The position numbers and the translations under genes were made by a program. The notes beneath the pieces were generated by a model. The model worked only from the letters and a program-made list of their open reading frames with translations. It did not search any database and was not told where the DNA came from. Of a DNA stretch of 64,000 bases, positions 45,655 to 55,739 are shown piece by piece (position 1 is the stretch's first letter; each line of letters opens with the position of its first letter). The stretch is from Brachycybe producta (lineage: Eukaryota > Arthropoda > Diplopoda > Playtdesmida > Andrognathidae): the NCBI GenBank assembly GCA_036925085.1, contig JAUPFP010000003.1, forward strand, positions 12,960,675 through 13,024,674, in the 5' to 3' direction.

Positions 45655-46590
45655 TGCCTCAGAGGTAAATTGTGTTAAGTCACAAAACCTAAATTTTACA
45701 GGGGAGTCATTTGAAAGTTTTTTTCTTCATTGAGGGAATCGGACTTAACATCGTATACCACTATCTAGCAGCCGATGTATAAACTGTGGACTTAACACTG
45801 TTTACCGTCGATAAAACTTGACAAGCTGATTCATAATATGTAAAAATCGTGTGTGAAATTTCTCCAAATGTAGGCGCTACGATTGTTTTTTATTTAAAAA
45901 CTAGTGGGGTAACCCGTCATAAATGACGGGAGCAAAATTCACAGGCATTTGTGCCCAGCATTTGAATTTCTTTTCCTCCGCCCTTTTATGACGTCAGACC
46001 AAGTAACAAACCAATTAGAAATTGATGACGTTCATAAAAGGGCTGAGCAAAAGAAATTCTAATGCTGGGCACAATTGCCTGTGATAAACTGTAGTTTAAT
46101 TTTACTACTATTATCCCCTCCCCTTTTTATATTTGAAAGAGAAAATGAGTTTTTCATTTTCTCTGGTGTGCTCATGCGTGTCGTTTGTTCCTTTTTTACT
46201 CCTTTCATTTCAATTTCAGTCACCCCCTCCCACTTTTTCCCCCTCCACGTTTCTCTCTCTCCCCCTTCTACTCTTTCCAATCTTTTTCCCCTCTCCAAAA
46301 AAGCGGTTCATTTATTCATTTAAATTTATATAAATTCCGATGTGCTTCAAGGTTTTTGTCCGTGTTTGTACAGCGTTAGATCACAGACACATACACATAG
46401 ACGGGGCTTAATGTATATATATAATTTAAAAATTGTTTTTAACATTTTTTCTCCACGTGCTAAGCTTATAAAAAGGAAGCCATTACATGAAAGCACGTGC
46501 TAATTTTTTGTTATTGTTCTAAATCGTTTTTTAACGAGAGTTCTTCAAATGTTTGTGGGATTTTTTTTTTTGGTCCAATGGGATTTAACA
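45655..46590. mobile_element. nested elements: GTGTTAAGTC repeat, MITE and Helitron
   Basis: 45655-45857 is a copy of the GTGTTAAGTC element. A MITE of the 27125 family runs 45857-45900 and resumes 46425-46590. Between them a minus-oriented Helitron-like element (45901-46424) ends in CTAG (45904-45901) after CCCGTCATTTATGACGGG and TTACCCCA. The Helitron carries an internal GACGTCA-type MITE (45955-46085) and a pyrimidine tract that gives false frames. Confidence 0.7.
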
Positions 46591-46599
46591 TCTCTAATT

Positions 46600-47160
46600 T
46601 CATAATTTGCTGATTAAGACTGACTCTTCTCTATCTCTCCTTCACTTCCTCCCGTTTCGCACGAATGTTTTCGGAAACTACACACTCTAGAATCGTGAAA
46701 ATTAACCAATATACACATCTTTAGATGGGCTTCTTGGTAATCTACATTAGAATTTTCAATTTTGCTCTGTTTACCTCATTTTTGTGAAAAATCATCAGAT
46801 TTAACCTGAACCCATGAACATATAAAATTAGCAGGCAGGAAAGCTTGCTTTATTGCATCACGTTTTTTTCTTACAATTTACATTGGTAGCAAAATTGGCT
46901 ATGTCTTTGGCAGAAAAGTAAGAGGTTCGTGGTTCAAGTCCTAGCTGGAGTTTTTGTATATTATTTTTTTCAACGCAAGGCAGTCTTACACCAGGATCAA
47001 GCAAAGTATTTACTCGAAATGTCTATCGTGAAATGTTTAATCTGAGATATGACACCCGTCGAAGACGGGCTTTCGTTCTAGTGGAGTTATATTAGCCCAT
47101 ATAGACAAAATGCTCAACGTTATTAATGCCACGCATTATGTTTAATAAAGCAGAAATATG
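46600..47160. other. no gene recognised; tRNA-like B box
   Basis: 46898-46955 has GGTTCGTGGTTCAAGTCC, a B-box-like motif without a cloverleaf. No signal-peptide exon was found here for the orphan exon 44503-44699. Confidence 0.4.
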
Positions 47161-47164
47161 TTTT

Positions 47165-47775
47165 CAAAAAAATTGTCAAGAATTATCCAAAGATTACCAA
47201 AACGATTTTTGAAATTTAAAATAAGTCATTAAAACTATAAAAAAAATCTTGAAAATAAAGTGACTTTTCATGAGTCACCCCAAACGACGCCATTTTAAAT
47301 TTACAAAAACCAAACGGCGCCATTTTAAATTTACAAAAACCAAACGACGCCATTTTAAATTTGCCAAAACGAAAGTATCCCCTCCAGCCGTTTTTGTGCC
47401 AAAGGTTGTCACCTCACTTTTCCAGAATTCCTTAAGAAAAATATATCGGTATTCCCTATTCAACTCAATACAACCTTCCACGTGGGGAATAATTCAAATA
47501 TTAAATCCAGGGTACTTTGAAATGAAAGTAATGTGAGCTGGTGACAACACGTCAGAATTCGAGGAGAGGAGTAGACTATGGGGGGTTTTGTTGCCAATGT
47601 CTGTTGTTTGGTGGCGCATCTCTCTGGTATAGTTCATTTACATGACGTCAACTGATTTTTAATTTTTTAAATTATATTAATGACTTATTTTAAACTTTAA
47701 AAATCGTTTTGGTAATCGTTGAATAATTCTTGACAACATTTTGTCAAGAAATTTCTGGATCTAATGGTCTCTAAG
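47165..47775. mobile_element. palindromic MITE with AATTTCTGGA ends
   Basis: Arms AATTATCCAAAGATTACCAA and TTTTGGTAATCGTTGAATAA. It includes three direct copies of a 33-bp unit (AAACGACGCCATTTTAAATT) at 47280-47360. Same family as 23780-24290. Confidence 0.65.
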
Positions 47776-47900
47776 AAGTTTATTTAGTACAATGACACCT
47801 TTAGATTTTTTAATACATTTTAATTAAACAATTTAATATTTGTTACATTACAAAATATACTTTAAGAACCGGAACTTTCTTTTTTTATTAAAATGAAATA

Positions 47901-49823
47901 TTAATACGTTGAAGGACAATTTCTTGGTTCGACACAACATCTACTTGCGGATGAAAGTAAAACTTTGCCAGTTGGACAATCGTAGCCTCGTACGCACATG
48001 TCAACGCAAGCGATTTGTCTGTTATAATTTTGACAAGTCCTGGGACAAGCTGAAACGCAATTCGAAAAGATAGCCTCATGCTCACAGGAGGCTATTCCTA
48101 AAAATAAAATTCGCATACATATTTTAAAAAAATTTCACAATTAAGAGGCTACATTGCAAAATGACTTTTAAAAAATCTCCGCAAAGAGCGCCAGCATAGT
48201 TTTTCTATTGAGACCATAGACCCAATGTTAAAGAAAAATCGTTAATTTTTAAAAATACACAGTCGCGGCGGCAATATGTTTATTTTTCATATTTAAAGTT
48301 GTCCAATTTTGATGGTTCAAAGTGCAATGTGCACCTTAAATATATGCTGATCGAGTGATAAAATGACAAAAATTGGTAAGTGTGGTTCTATTTTTAAACT
48401 CCATGGAGTACGCGCTCGTAAGCAAAAAAAAATGCATTAAAATGATGGTAAAAATATGTAAAAATTTTAAAAAACCCAAAAAAAAATCAGCACGTGTGTT
48501 GGCTTCATTGTGGTTTAATTGTCTTCAAAGTACTACTGATTATTAAATCTGTTGTATACCGCCTGTAGTATACCGCCGTAGTATACTGTCACGTGCCTCT
48601 CGAGTTGATTGGAAAGTTATATTGATTTTAATATGACTAGGGAATGCATGTATGTTTCGTTTTCATACCGTAACATAAAAATGACTCCAAGTCGAGCGCT
48701 CCAAGTCTCCTGATGCTTATGGAAATGTGCGGTGACATTTGTCACTAAATTGAGGGGAAGACTTCCGTTTTTAGAAATTTAAAATGGGGTTTCTTGGTGA
48801 TTCATAAAAGTCACTTCCTTTTTAAGTTTTGTTTTTTTTTTAATTTTTTTTTTTGGGGGGGGGGGAGACCAGACCAAGGGTCTGGACCGAGATTCTATAT
48901 ACATGCCAAAAAGAGCTGTGTTTATATTTGATAGTTTTTTCTCGGTCTTTTTCTACTAAATTAACTTGTTAACTTGTTAACTTTGTTAACTAAATTAACG
49001 TTTTTAAACTAAATTTGTTCCACCACCATAATAGATGTTCAACTAAGCGACTTTTCAGCTAGTCGCCAACTACAGCGTTCAGCACCATGCCGCCGCAGAC
49101 CACCATGTGGAACATTCCATCCGCGACCCAGCCCATATACTGTATATGCACCACCACAACTCCGCTACTTATTAAAGACAACTTAAACGCTCACGCTTCA
49201 CCATACAATTTTACACGTGTTGTTGTTTACAACAAAGTAGGCTGGCAAAATGAAGCCACCTGAGTGGTGTCTGAATGTCACGTGAGCGCGTTATTCCCCT
49301 GGTTCCTTTCGTCGCCGCAGAGAAAGACAAAGTTCTTCTCGGTTCTCCTCTTGACTTCTGGCATCGAACTCATGGAAGTAATACAAGCCAGTTTTGCATA
49401 TCGCAGCATTCCACCTTATAGCAGACGTTGCACAATTTGATTTCATACGATGCATACACGAACCTAATTAAACCTCCTCCCTAACCACTGAAAGGCTTCA
49501 GGGCTAAATATAATGCATACAGGAATGTATTATCGCCCCTCCCACCCATAGGTATTAGGGCAAATATGATGCATACAATGGAAAGTTCTTTAGGTGGTGT
49601 GGTGCGGTACGGCATGCTGTAGTGTGTGATTAGCTCTATTCTGAAGAAATAATTCTGGATCCTGGCTACGCTACTTAAAGAGAAATTTCTGGAGGTAAAT
49701 GGTCTCTAAAAAAAAATTTGACTTAACACAGTTTACCTCTGAAGCCCTAAAATAGTACTTACTTCCAGAAGTAAATTGAAATAGAAGGCAAAGCCCCAGC
49801 ATAGTAATGAGAGCGGTCTTCAT
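47901..49823 (-). CDS. secreted ten-cysteine TIL-like peptide
   Basis: Exons are 49823-49763 (MKTALITMLGLCLLFQFTSG, signal peptide; donor GGAA|GTAAGT, phase 1) and 48097-47901 (acceptor before GAATAGCC). The product is 85 residues. Pattern C-x8-C-x3-C-x3-C-x8-C-x3-C-x5-C-x12-CC-x5-C; CVDMC at the presumed loop, VRGYDC after. AATAAAA lies about 15 bases past the stop. The domain exon is a near-copy of 44503-44699. The intron contains a truncated TTAA MITE and other repeats. The coding exon starts at 49832 after TTTGTTAG, linked to a 5' exon ending at 50280. Confidence 0.87.
48141..48535. mobile_element. truncated TTAA long-TIR MITE
   Basis: Begins TTAAGAGGCTACATTGC (TTAA at 48141) and follows the left half of 36275-37034. 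The right arm is lost near 48535. Confidence 0.7.
48540..49745. other. repeat fragments and unassigned intron sequence
   Basis: 48610-48850 matches the MITE arm with GATTCATAAAAGTCACTTC, followed by a G-run at about 48856-48866. No supported exon lies at 48870-49745. Confidence 0.4.
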
Positions 49824-50013
49824 TGTATTTATCTAACAAAAGAAAAATACCAATCATGCACATCGGAGGCCTCATTACAGAAAAAAAAGTCATAAAAACG
49901 TCAGATCAAATAACAAACCAATTTAGAAGTTGCCATTCCTCATAAAAGGGCGGGGCAAACGACTATTTTGCTGTGCTTTCTGGCTTGTGCCAAAAAAAAA
50001 AGGCCTGTGGCAT

Positions 50014-50219
50014 ACAGGCAATTAGAAAACGGGATAAACAGACTTTGGCTCCACCCTTTTTTATGACGAACGGCAACTTCTAATTGGTTTGTTGGGTAGT
50101 TCGACGTTGAAAAGGGCGGAGCATGTGACGTCAGACTACATAACCAACCAATTAGAAGTTGCGTTCGTCATAAAAAGAGCGGAGCCAACGTCTGTTTATC
50201 CCGTTTTCTAATTGCCTGT
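50014..50219. mobile_element. palindromic GACGTCA-type MITE
   Basis: About 30-bp perfect ends: ACAGGCAATTAGAAAACGGG and CCCGTTTTCTAATTGCCTGT. It contains ATGTGACGTCAGACTAC. It lies in the 5' intron (49833-50279) of gene 47901-49823; a partial relative is at 49870-49985. Confidence 0.85.
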
Positions 50220-50279
50220 CTGTGGCATAGGTTCAAAAGTTCAATTGAAGCGTGTGAAATGCATTGTCAAATTACTTAC

Positions 50280-50357
50280 CTGTATATGCAGACAGATGGC
50301 GGTAATTTTATAAAATGAATGTTTTTAAAAGAAGCTATTTGCCTTCTCTTATATATA
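50280..50357 (-). promoter_or_regulatory. TATA promoter and 5' non-coding exon of gene 47901-49823
   Basis: TATATATAAG at 50357-50348. The donor ATACAG|GTAAGTAA ends the exon at 50280. Transcription would start near 50320-50325. Confidence 0.77.
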
Positions 50358-50359
50358 AA

Positions 50360-51140
50360 CAATATTTTCCACATTGTCTAAGTCAATATAAGACAGGAAT
50401 ATTAAAATATATCTGATTGTTGCTATGATATTTATTTCTATAAGATTATTTTATTGAGAAATTAATTGCAATTTGAAAAATACCGGTATTCTAGTGAATT
50501 TTTTTGTCTTGTTTATTTCTCACTTTTTAGACATGTTGTTATGTCAATTGGCTACCAAAGTCAGCAAAATAGACTTTAATTAGGTATACAGTAGTTTCTA
50601 AGAATTATTAATTGTGGTTTATTATTATTAACCGGTTCCACATGATGTGTGCATTCTATGAATTTATTTATTTGTGAATTTCTGAGAAGAAGAAGAAAAA
50701 AAAAAAAAACAGGACACCGATTAGGCTTTGTTTCCATTGGGGTTGAAAATTTGTACTCAGTGAAAGTTTCAACTGGTGAAAAATAATAGTGTTTCCTAAA
50801 GAGAAAAAATCTTAATGCATTTCTATTAGTAGGAGAAAAGAAATTCGACTAATAACAGAACAAACGTGGTCCCCGCCTACCTCTGACATCATTTTTGAAA
50901 CTTCGCAGGCTGTTTTGCCGCTTGGCAAGGGAGTATAAACCAGGCCTAAGGGTAGGTTTTATACTCTAAACTTTGCTAATGTATGCAAGCTTTGAAGCTC
51001 CTAAAACTTAGCTCTCCAAAACTTAACTTGTTCATACACAGGCAGTTAGAAATCGGGGAGAACTTCAGTTGGGTCCGCCCTTGTTATGACGACCGACAAC
51101 TTCTAATTGGTTGGTTATGTAGTCTGACGTCCCTTTTCAA
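50360..51140. other. no gene; two MITE fragments
   Basis: 50724-50950 is a decayed copy of the AGGCCTTGTTTCCATTGG element. 51041-51140 is one arm of a GACGTCA-type MITE (ACAGGCAGTTAGAAATCGGG). Confidence 0.5.
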
Positions 51141-51149
51141 CGTCGTTGG

Positions 51150-51240
51150 TTAGGATCGTTAATGTTCGGTTCGTTAAGGTTTCATTAGGTAAGGTTCGGT
51201 AAGGTTTCATTAGGTAAGGTTCGGTTAGGTTAGGGAGAAA
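51150..51240. repeat. short tandem GGTTCGGTAAGG repeat
   Basis: About three copies of a 26-bp unit with TTTCATTAGGTAAGGTTCGG. Confidence 0.75.
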
Positions 51241-51317
51241 GGGTTCATTTTTTAGCTGTAGTGACGAGAAAGTGATAAAAAGGGTCTATATTTTGTCCCC
51301 CTATTTTTTGGTAGCTG

Positions 51318-51512
51318 TAGTGACGGGGCGACTGAATAGCGCCAAATTGAACAAACGCCAAACTGAATAAGCGCCAAATGGAAGAAACGCCAAACTGAAT
51401 AAAAGCCAAAAATTTGGCGGTTATTCAGTTTGGCGTTTGTTCCATTTGGCGCTTATTCAGTTTGGCGTTTGTTCCATTTGGCGTTTATTCAGTCTGGCGG
51501 TTATTCAGGTTT
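51318..51512. repeat. palindromic array of AAACTGAATAAGCGCC units
   Basis: The left side repeats GAATAAGCGCCAAATGGAA and ACGCCAAACTGAATAA. After AAAAATTTGGCGG the same units continue as reverse complements, so the array can fold into a hairpin of roughly 80-bp arms. A second copy is at 55865-56012. Confidence 0.8.
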
Positions 51513-51525
51513 TTTGTAAATTCTG

Positions 51526-52174
51526 ATGCCTAGTTCTCACAACCTTCATGTAGCTCAGGCTAAGGACATAGCCTATGTATAAGGGTTATGAGAACACACA
51601 TTAGATGGTGGTCAATGTCAAATGTTAGCTTAGGTTAGGTAGCTTTGGTTACCCATATGTAGCCTACACATAATTTAGTGTGAATGCAAGACAAAGTTAA
51701 CTTGATCGTACGCCACCTGGTGGTCATAAATCTGAATAGAAAATGGCGTCATTCATTTTATATTTCCATTGTTAGATGTTTGTCTATTTGTTAATTTATT
51801 AAAATAATTTAAAATTATCAATTGATCTTTATTTAATAATTACTTATTTCCATAAACTCTAAATCATCAACCTGCCTACAATTAAAATATGTTGCATTTA
51901 GTTTGTTCAATGAAGACTCATGCAACTCAGTTTTGTTAGTATGGACAATATCAGCCATTTTCTCTCCAATTATGTATTATGCAGGCTATACACACGCACA
52001 ATGTCAACACATAATGGCCAGTGCCAAATTTGCAAAAATGAAATAAATATGCTGTAGTGAACGCCACCTTTAGGCAGGTCACGAAGCCCATATGTAGCTC
52101 CTCACATGTGAACACAGTCGTTTAGCAAAGGCTATTTTAGCCCGAGCTACAAGAAGGTTGTGAGAACTAGGCAT
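51526..52174. mobile_element. 649-bp element with GCCTAGTTCTCACAACCTTC ends
   Basis: Inverted ends of about 35 bp: ATGCCTAGTTCTCACAACCT and AGGTTGTGAGAACTAGGCAT, with GTAGCTCAGGCTA facing TAGCCCGAGCTAC. No coding capacity. Confidence 0.75.
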
Positions 52175-52297
52175 GATAGTCCAAATATTGTGAGCTTTTA
52201 TAGATGTCAGACTGTGCAGATTTACACCTAACCAAACCTAACCGTATTTTCATGTTGATATCTTTCAAAGTAAACTTTTAAATGACAGTTTAATATG

Positions 52298-52480
52298 GAG
52301 CCCTGTAAAGGACAGGCGAGATTTTTTTTAAAATCTTGACATTTCGACTTTAATTTCGACATTTCGACTATAATCTCGACATTTCGACTGTAATCTCGAA
52401 ATTTTACCTGTAATCTCGAAATTTCGATTTTTTTTTCAGAATTTTGACATTTCGACTTTAAATCTCGACATGTCGACTTT
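52298..52480. repeat. half element with TCGACATT tandem units
   Basis: GGAGCCCTGTAAAGGACAGG is followed by about six 20-bp units of the ATCTCGACATTTCGAC type. Same family as 25562-25965. Confidence 0.65.
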
Positions 52481-52536
52481 TAATCTCTTTTATTCGGCCA
52501 TGTTAATTATGCCATGTTGTGCGCACCATACACTAA

Positions 52537-52959
52537 AGGCGCAGTCACACTAGGCTGGTTTACAAGCCGCTGGTTGCTGCTGGCTATTAGCAGCAACAGC
52601 AAGCAGCAGCTACTTTGGGTTCACACTTGTCCAGTCACTGCTGGTATTAGCAGTGCAAGTCATCCAATCACCGTCTTGCAAAAACCCAAACTCTAACAAC
52701 AACCAATCCAAGCAGTGGCGTTTCAAGTGCTACTACTAGCAACAAAAAGTTCACACTAGATGGCAGCAGCAGGAAGGGTGTCACATGACCAGCTGGTAGC
52801 TGCTAAAGTTGGACATGTCCAACTTCACCAGCCACTGTTAAAATCACTAGCCCGCTGGAGAAAGCAGCTGCTAGTAGCAGTTCAGACTATGCTGCTAGAG
52901 CGCTACAACCAGCAAGCAGCAACCAGCGGCTGGGAAACCAGCCTAGTGTGACTGCGCCA
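52537..52959. mobile_element. Harbinger/Tourist-like MITE, single copy
   Basis: 423 bp with TAA on both sides (52534-52536, 52960-52962). Ends AGGCGCAGTCACACTAGGCT and AGCCTAGTGTGACTGCGCCA. Confidence 0.85.
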
Positions 52960-53740
52960 TAATAATTAAAACATTGCTGCTACAAGAGGGCGCGTGCTCC
53001 GTTGTTTCTACAAAGATGAAAATATTTTGTTTTAAATATCAATTTAAAAACCAAATGAAAATGGGTCATTTTCAAACAGAACTATAAAATGTTTATTTTT
53101 TAAGATATTAACATGAAAAAACGTTTAACAGAATCTTTAACTATTCTAGTTTGCCAAACATTTCGAAACGTTATGTAGAAGTTTTACAAAAATGTCTATA
53201 GAGCATAGCATTAGCCACTGCAGTGGCGCTGTCTAATGCGACAAAAGCAAAATGAATATCTATAAAGCCACCTTAAAATGTAGAGTGCAGGCAACATTTG
53301 ACTAAAATTTAATTTATTCAGATGACGTCTAAACGCTAGGGGGAAACAGCATGTAGCGTTTATGATATGCACATCTGGAGACTTAAATTTCCTATTCAAA
53401 AGCTTTACAGCCCACGTAGGCCTACGTCATTTAAACGTAAATGTGAATCGACTTTTAGAAATAATTGTGATTGTATGAATTGCAATTAGTCGCATTTTTT
53501 TCTTTCAATTTTATTGTACTGCGATGGCAGCCATATTAGAAAGCGAAGCTGCTTGTTGTATCTTTAATTCGTAAAAAAAAAGTCTCGTGCAACACGAGAA
53601 GTGTGTGCAACGTGGTATGGTCGTTGAATATGGAATTGTAAAATTGCAAGTATATTGCAATATTTTCTTGTGCAAATCTTCCGATGGGATAAAATTCGAC
53701 GTTATCAAGTAAAGTCTGTGCCCGTAACTCGACTGTCACT

Positions 53741-55611
53741 ATGAACGATAATTTTAAAATCACCATTTTGTCGGCTGTTATTTTGAAAACTCTGATCGTG
53801 ATAGGTAAATACGAAAGTGGCACAATTCTTTTGTACCATTTCATCAACGTCATCATCTATATTGTCTGCACCTTGTCCCGCAATACGCATTGTCGGCCCT
53901 ATGGGTTCTATCCCTCCAATTCTTTTCTGTTTTGTGCCAAACTTCCATAAACCCACATGCCCTCATATCCCGTTTTACCACCATGTTCCAGGCTTGTGTG
54001 GGCTTTCCTCTGTACCCCTTTTAACCCTCTGGTATAAGCTCATTCTCACCTGTTTCAGCAGCTCATCTTCCCCGATTGATCCTAGTTGCATGCCCATACC
54101 ATCCTGCATCTTTTTTTAGTATGCTTGCTATCCCTACACTTTCTCTAATAAGGTCATTTCTGATTCTATACAGTGGCATAGCCAGGAGAGGGGTTAGTCC
54201 ATGGGTTCTGGACCTCCCTTTCCAAAAATTCTATCTTTCCATAACAAAATAAGCTGTGACCTTTACCCCACCATCATATAGAAACTCACCTATAAGCAAC
54301 TTTTATTTTGAAGGACAAATTTTGGAATTTTGCAATTACAGTGTCCCCCAAGTCTAAGCCTATTCTCTGACTCATCGTTCCGATCCCATCGCAATTTCAT
54401 GTATTCCTTGATTCCAAGGGATTCCTGGTCTAGCTCCTCTACCCTCATCTCTAAATCTGCTTTTTAGATTATTTCTAAAGTTAATTTTTTTTTTAAAAAA
54501 CTTTCAAATAGTTCTACCACTGCCTGAAGGTGGTGGCCCAGATGACGATTCGCCTATCAAACCTTTGCAATATTTGTTATGTTACAAATGTTACGATAAA
54601 TGTCAGCCGTCATTTTCGAGTGGACGCTGTATGAAGTTTCTCGGAAGGTGGCAGTGTGTTTGCAGTTACGGAAGTAACATAAATAAATTTACCGTAAACG
54701 AAGCTAAAAGTATGGTCAAAGTCTGCAATAGACTTTTTAAAGATAACAGAGGTTGCGCTAAACTATGCCCGAGTACGTTTCGATACGGTCGTTGCATAGC
54801 ACTGAACAGAATGTGGCAATGCGTTTGCAGTCAATCGGATAACGAAAACGAACAGTACACGTTAAGAGATGCCAAAGCCATTTATAAGGCGTGCCGACAT
54901 CGACGTAGAAGTGACAGCGGTTGTAGTAAGCTATGCCCGGATAAATTCAAGAAAGGTCATTGTCGTAAGAGCGAAAGCAGAAGCTGGGGATGTCGTTGCG
55001 TTTCGAACGACGACGAGGAACGACCTGCTTTGTTGTACACTATCAATAAAGCGAAATCTCTCGTTAGTGCTTGCAACGAGGATGTTCAAGATGACGACAG
55101 TTGCAAACAACTGTGTCCACCGACATTTGCATATGGACAATGCAGGAAACCGATTGGGGTTGACAATTATCATTGTTTTTGCAGTCAAACACATGCTAGA
55201 AATGAATTTTATCACATAAATGATGCAAAGCGTATTTATAAGAGCTGCAACCCTTCTCGACATCACGGAAATGAATGTACGAAACATTGTCCGAATGAAC
55301 TTATTGGACGATGCTTTCGTATAGTTGACAACATGTGGGGATGTGGTTGCAGTACGTCGAATGACGAAACGAGGTGGTACACTGTAAAACAGGCACGAGA
55401 TATGTTTGACGCTTGTAACAGCGAAACGGTTAACAACGATGGTTGTACTGCTTTATGTCCGACTGGATTTAAAAATGGAGAATGTAAATACCGATCGGGT
55501 ATCTGGGAATGTGAATGTGAACGTCAGTTGATTGGCAAAGATGAATGGTTCACGCTTAAAGGTGCATTGGCACTTGCTAAAGCTGCCTATGGAAAAAGTC
55601 GTGCTAATTAG
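53741..55611 (+). CDS. secreted six-module poly-CSalpha-beta (defensin-like) protein
   Basis: Exon 53741-53804 encodes a hydrophobic signal (MNDNFKITILSAVILKTLIV; donor ATAG|GTAAAT, phase 1). Exon 54512-55611 starts after the acceptor TTTCAAATAG and runs open to TAG-flanking stop TAA-like end at 55611. The product is 387 residues. After a short Pro/Gly/Asp lead come six modules (about residues 45-72, 93-127, 149-184, 209-245, 267-301, 323-357). Modules 2-6 have C-x9-C-x3-C-x7/8-C-x8-10-C-x-C, the CSalpha-beta spacing, with a GxC...C gamma-core-like motif; module 1 has only two residues between its first two cysteines. The 20-24 residue linkers carry an acidic stretch and a conserved Y-T/H-x-x-x-A-K helix. 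All 36 cysteines fit six sets of six. Probably a secreted antimicrobial or binding protein; no match was recalled, so the role is inferred. A weak TATA (GGATAAAATT near 53685) precedes it. Confidence 0.8.
53805..54511 (+). other. intron of the poly-defensin-like gene
   Basis: GT at 53805 and AG at 54510-54511, 707 bases, CT-rich. Both splice ends are in phase 1. At 54170-54200 CAGTGGCATAGCCAGGAG resembles a hAT-type terminus. The short frames here on both strands are not genes. Confidence 0.7.
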
Positions 55612-55739
55612 TAATTGCAACATTTGGTTTGTAATTAACGTGGTAGTTCCTAGAATTGTGACGTATGCATTTTTAACCTGATGATGAAGACAATTATTAC
55701 CTTCGAAACATCGGTTCTGCCTTATCTTCCTTTTACTGT

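Noticed and set aside
54565..54567. Start of the poly-defensin-like protein at a TTG
   Set aside because: Eukaryotic translation would not start there. The frame is open further upstream to a clear acceptor at 54510-54511, and an in-phase signal exon exists at 53741-53804.
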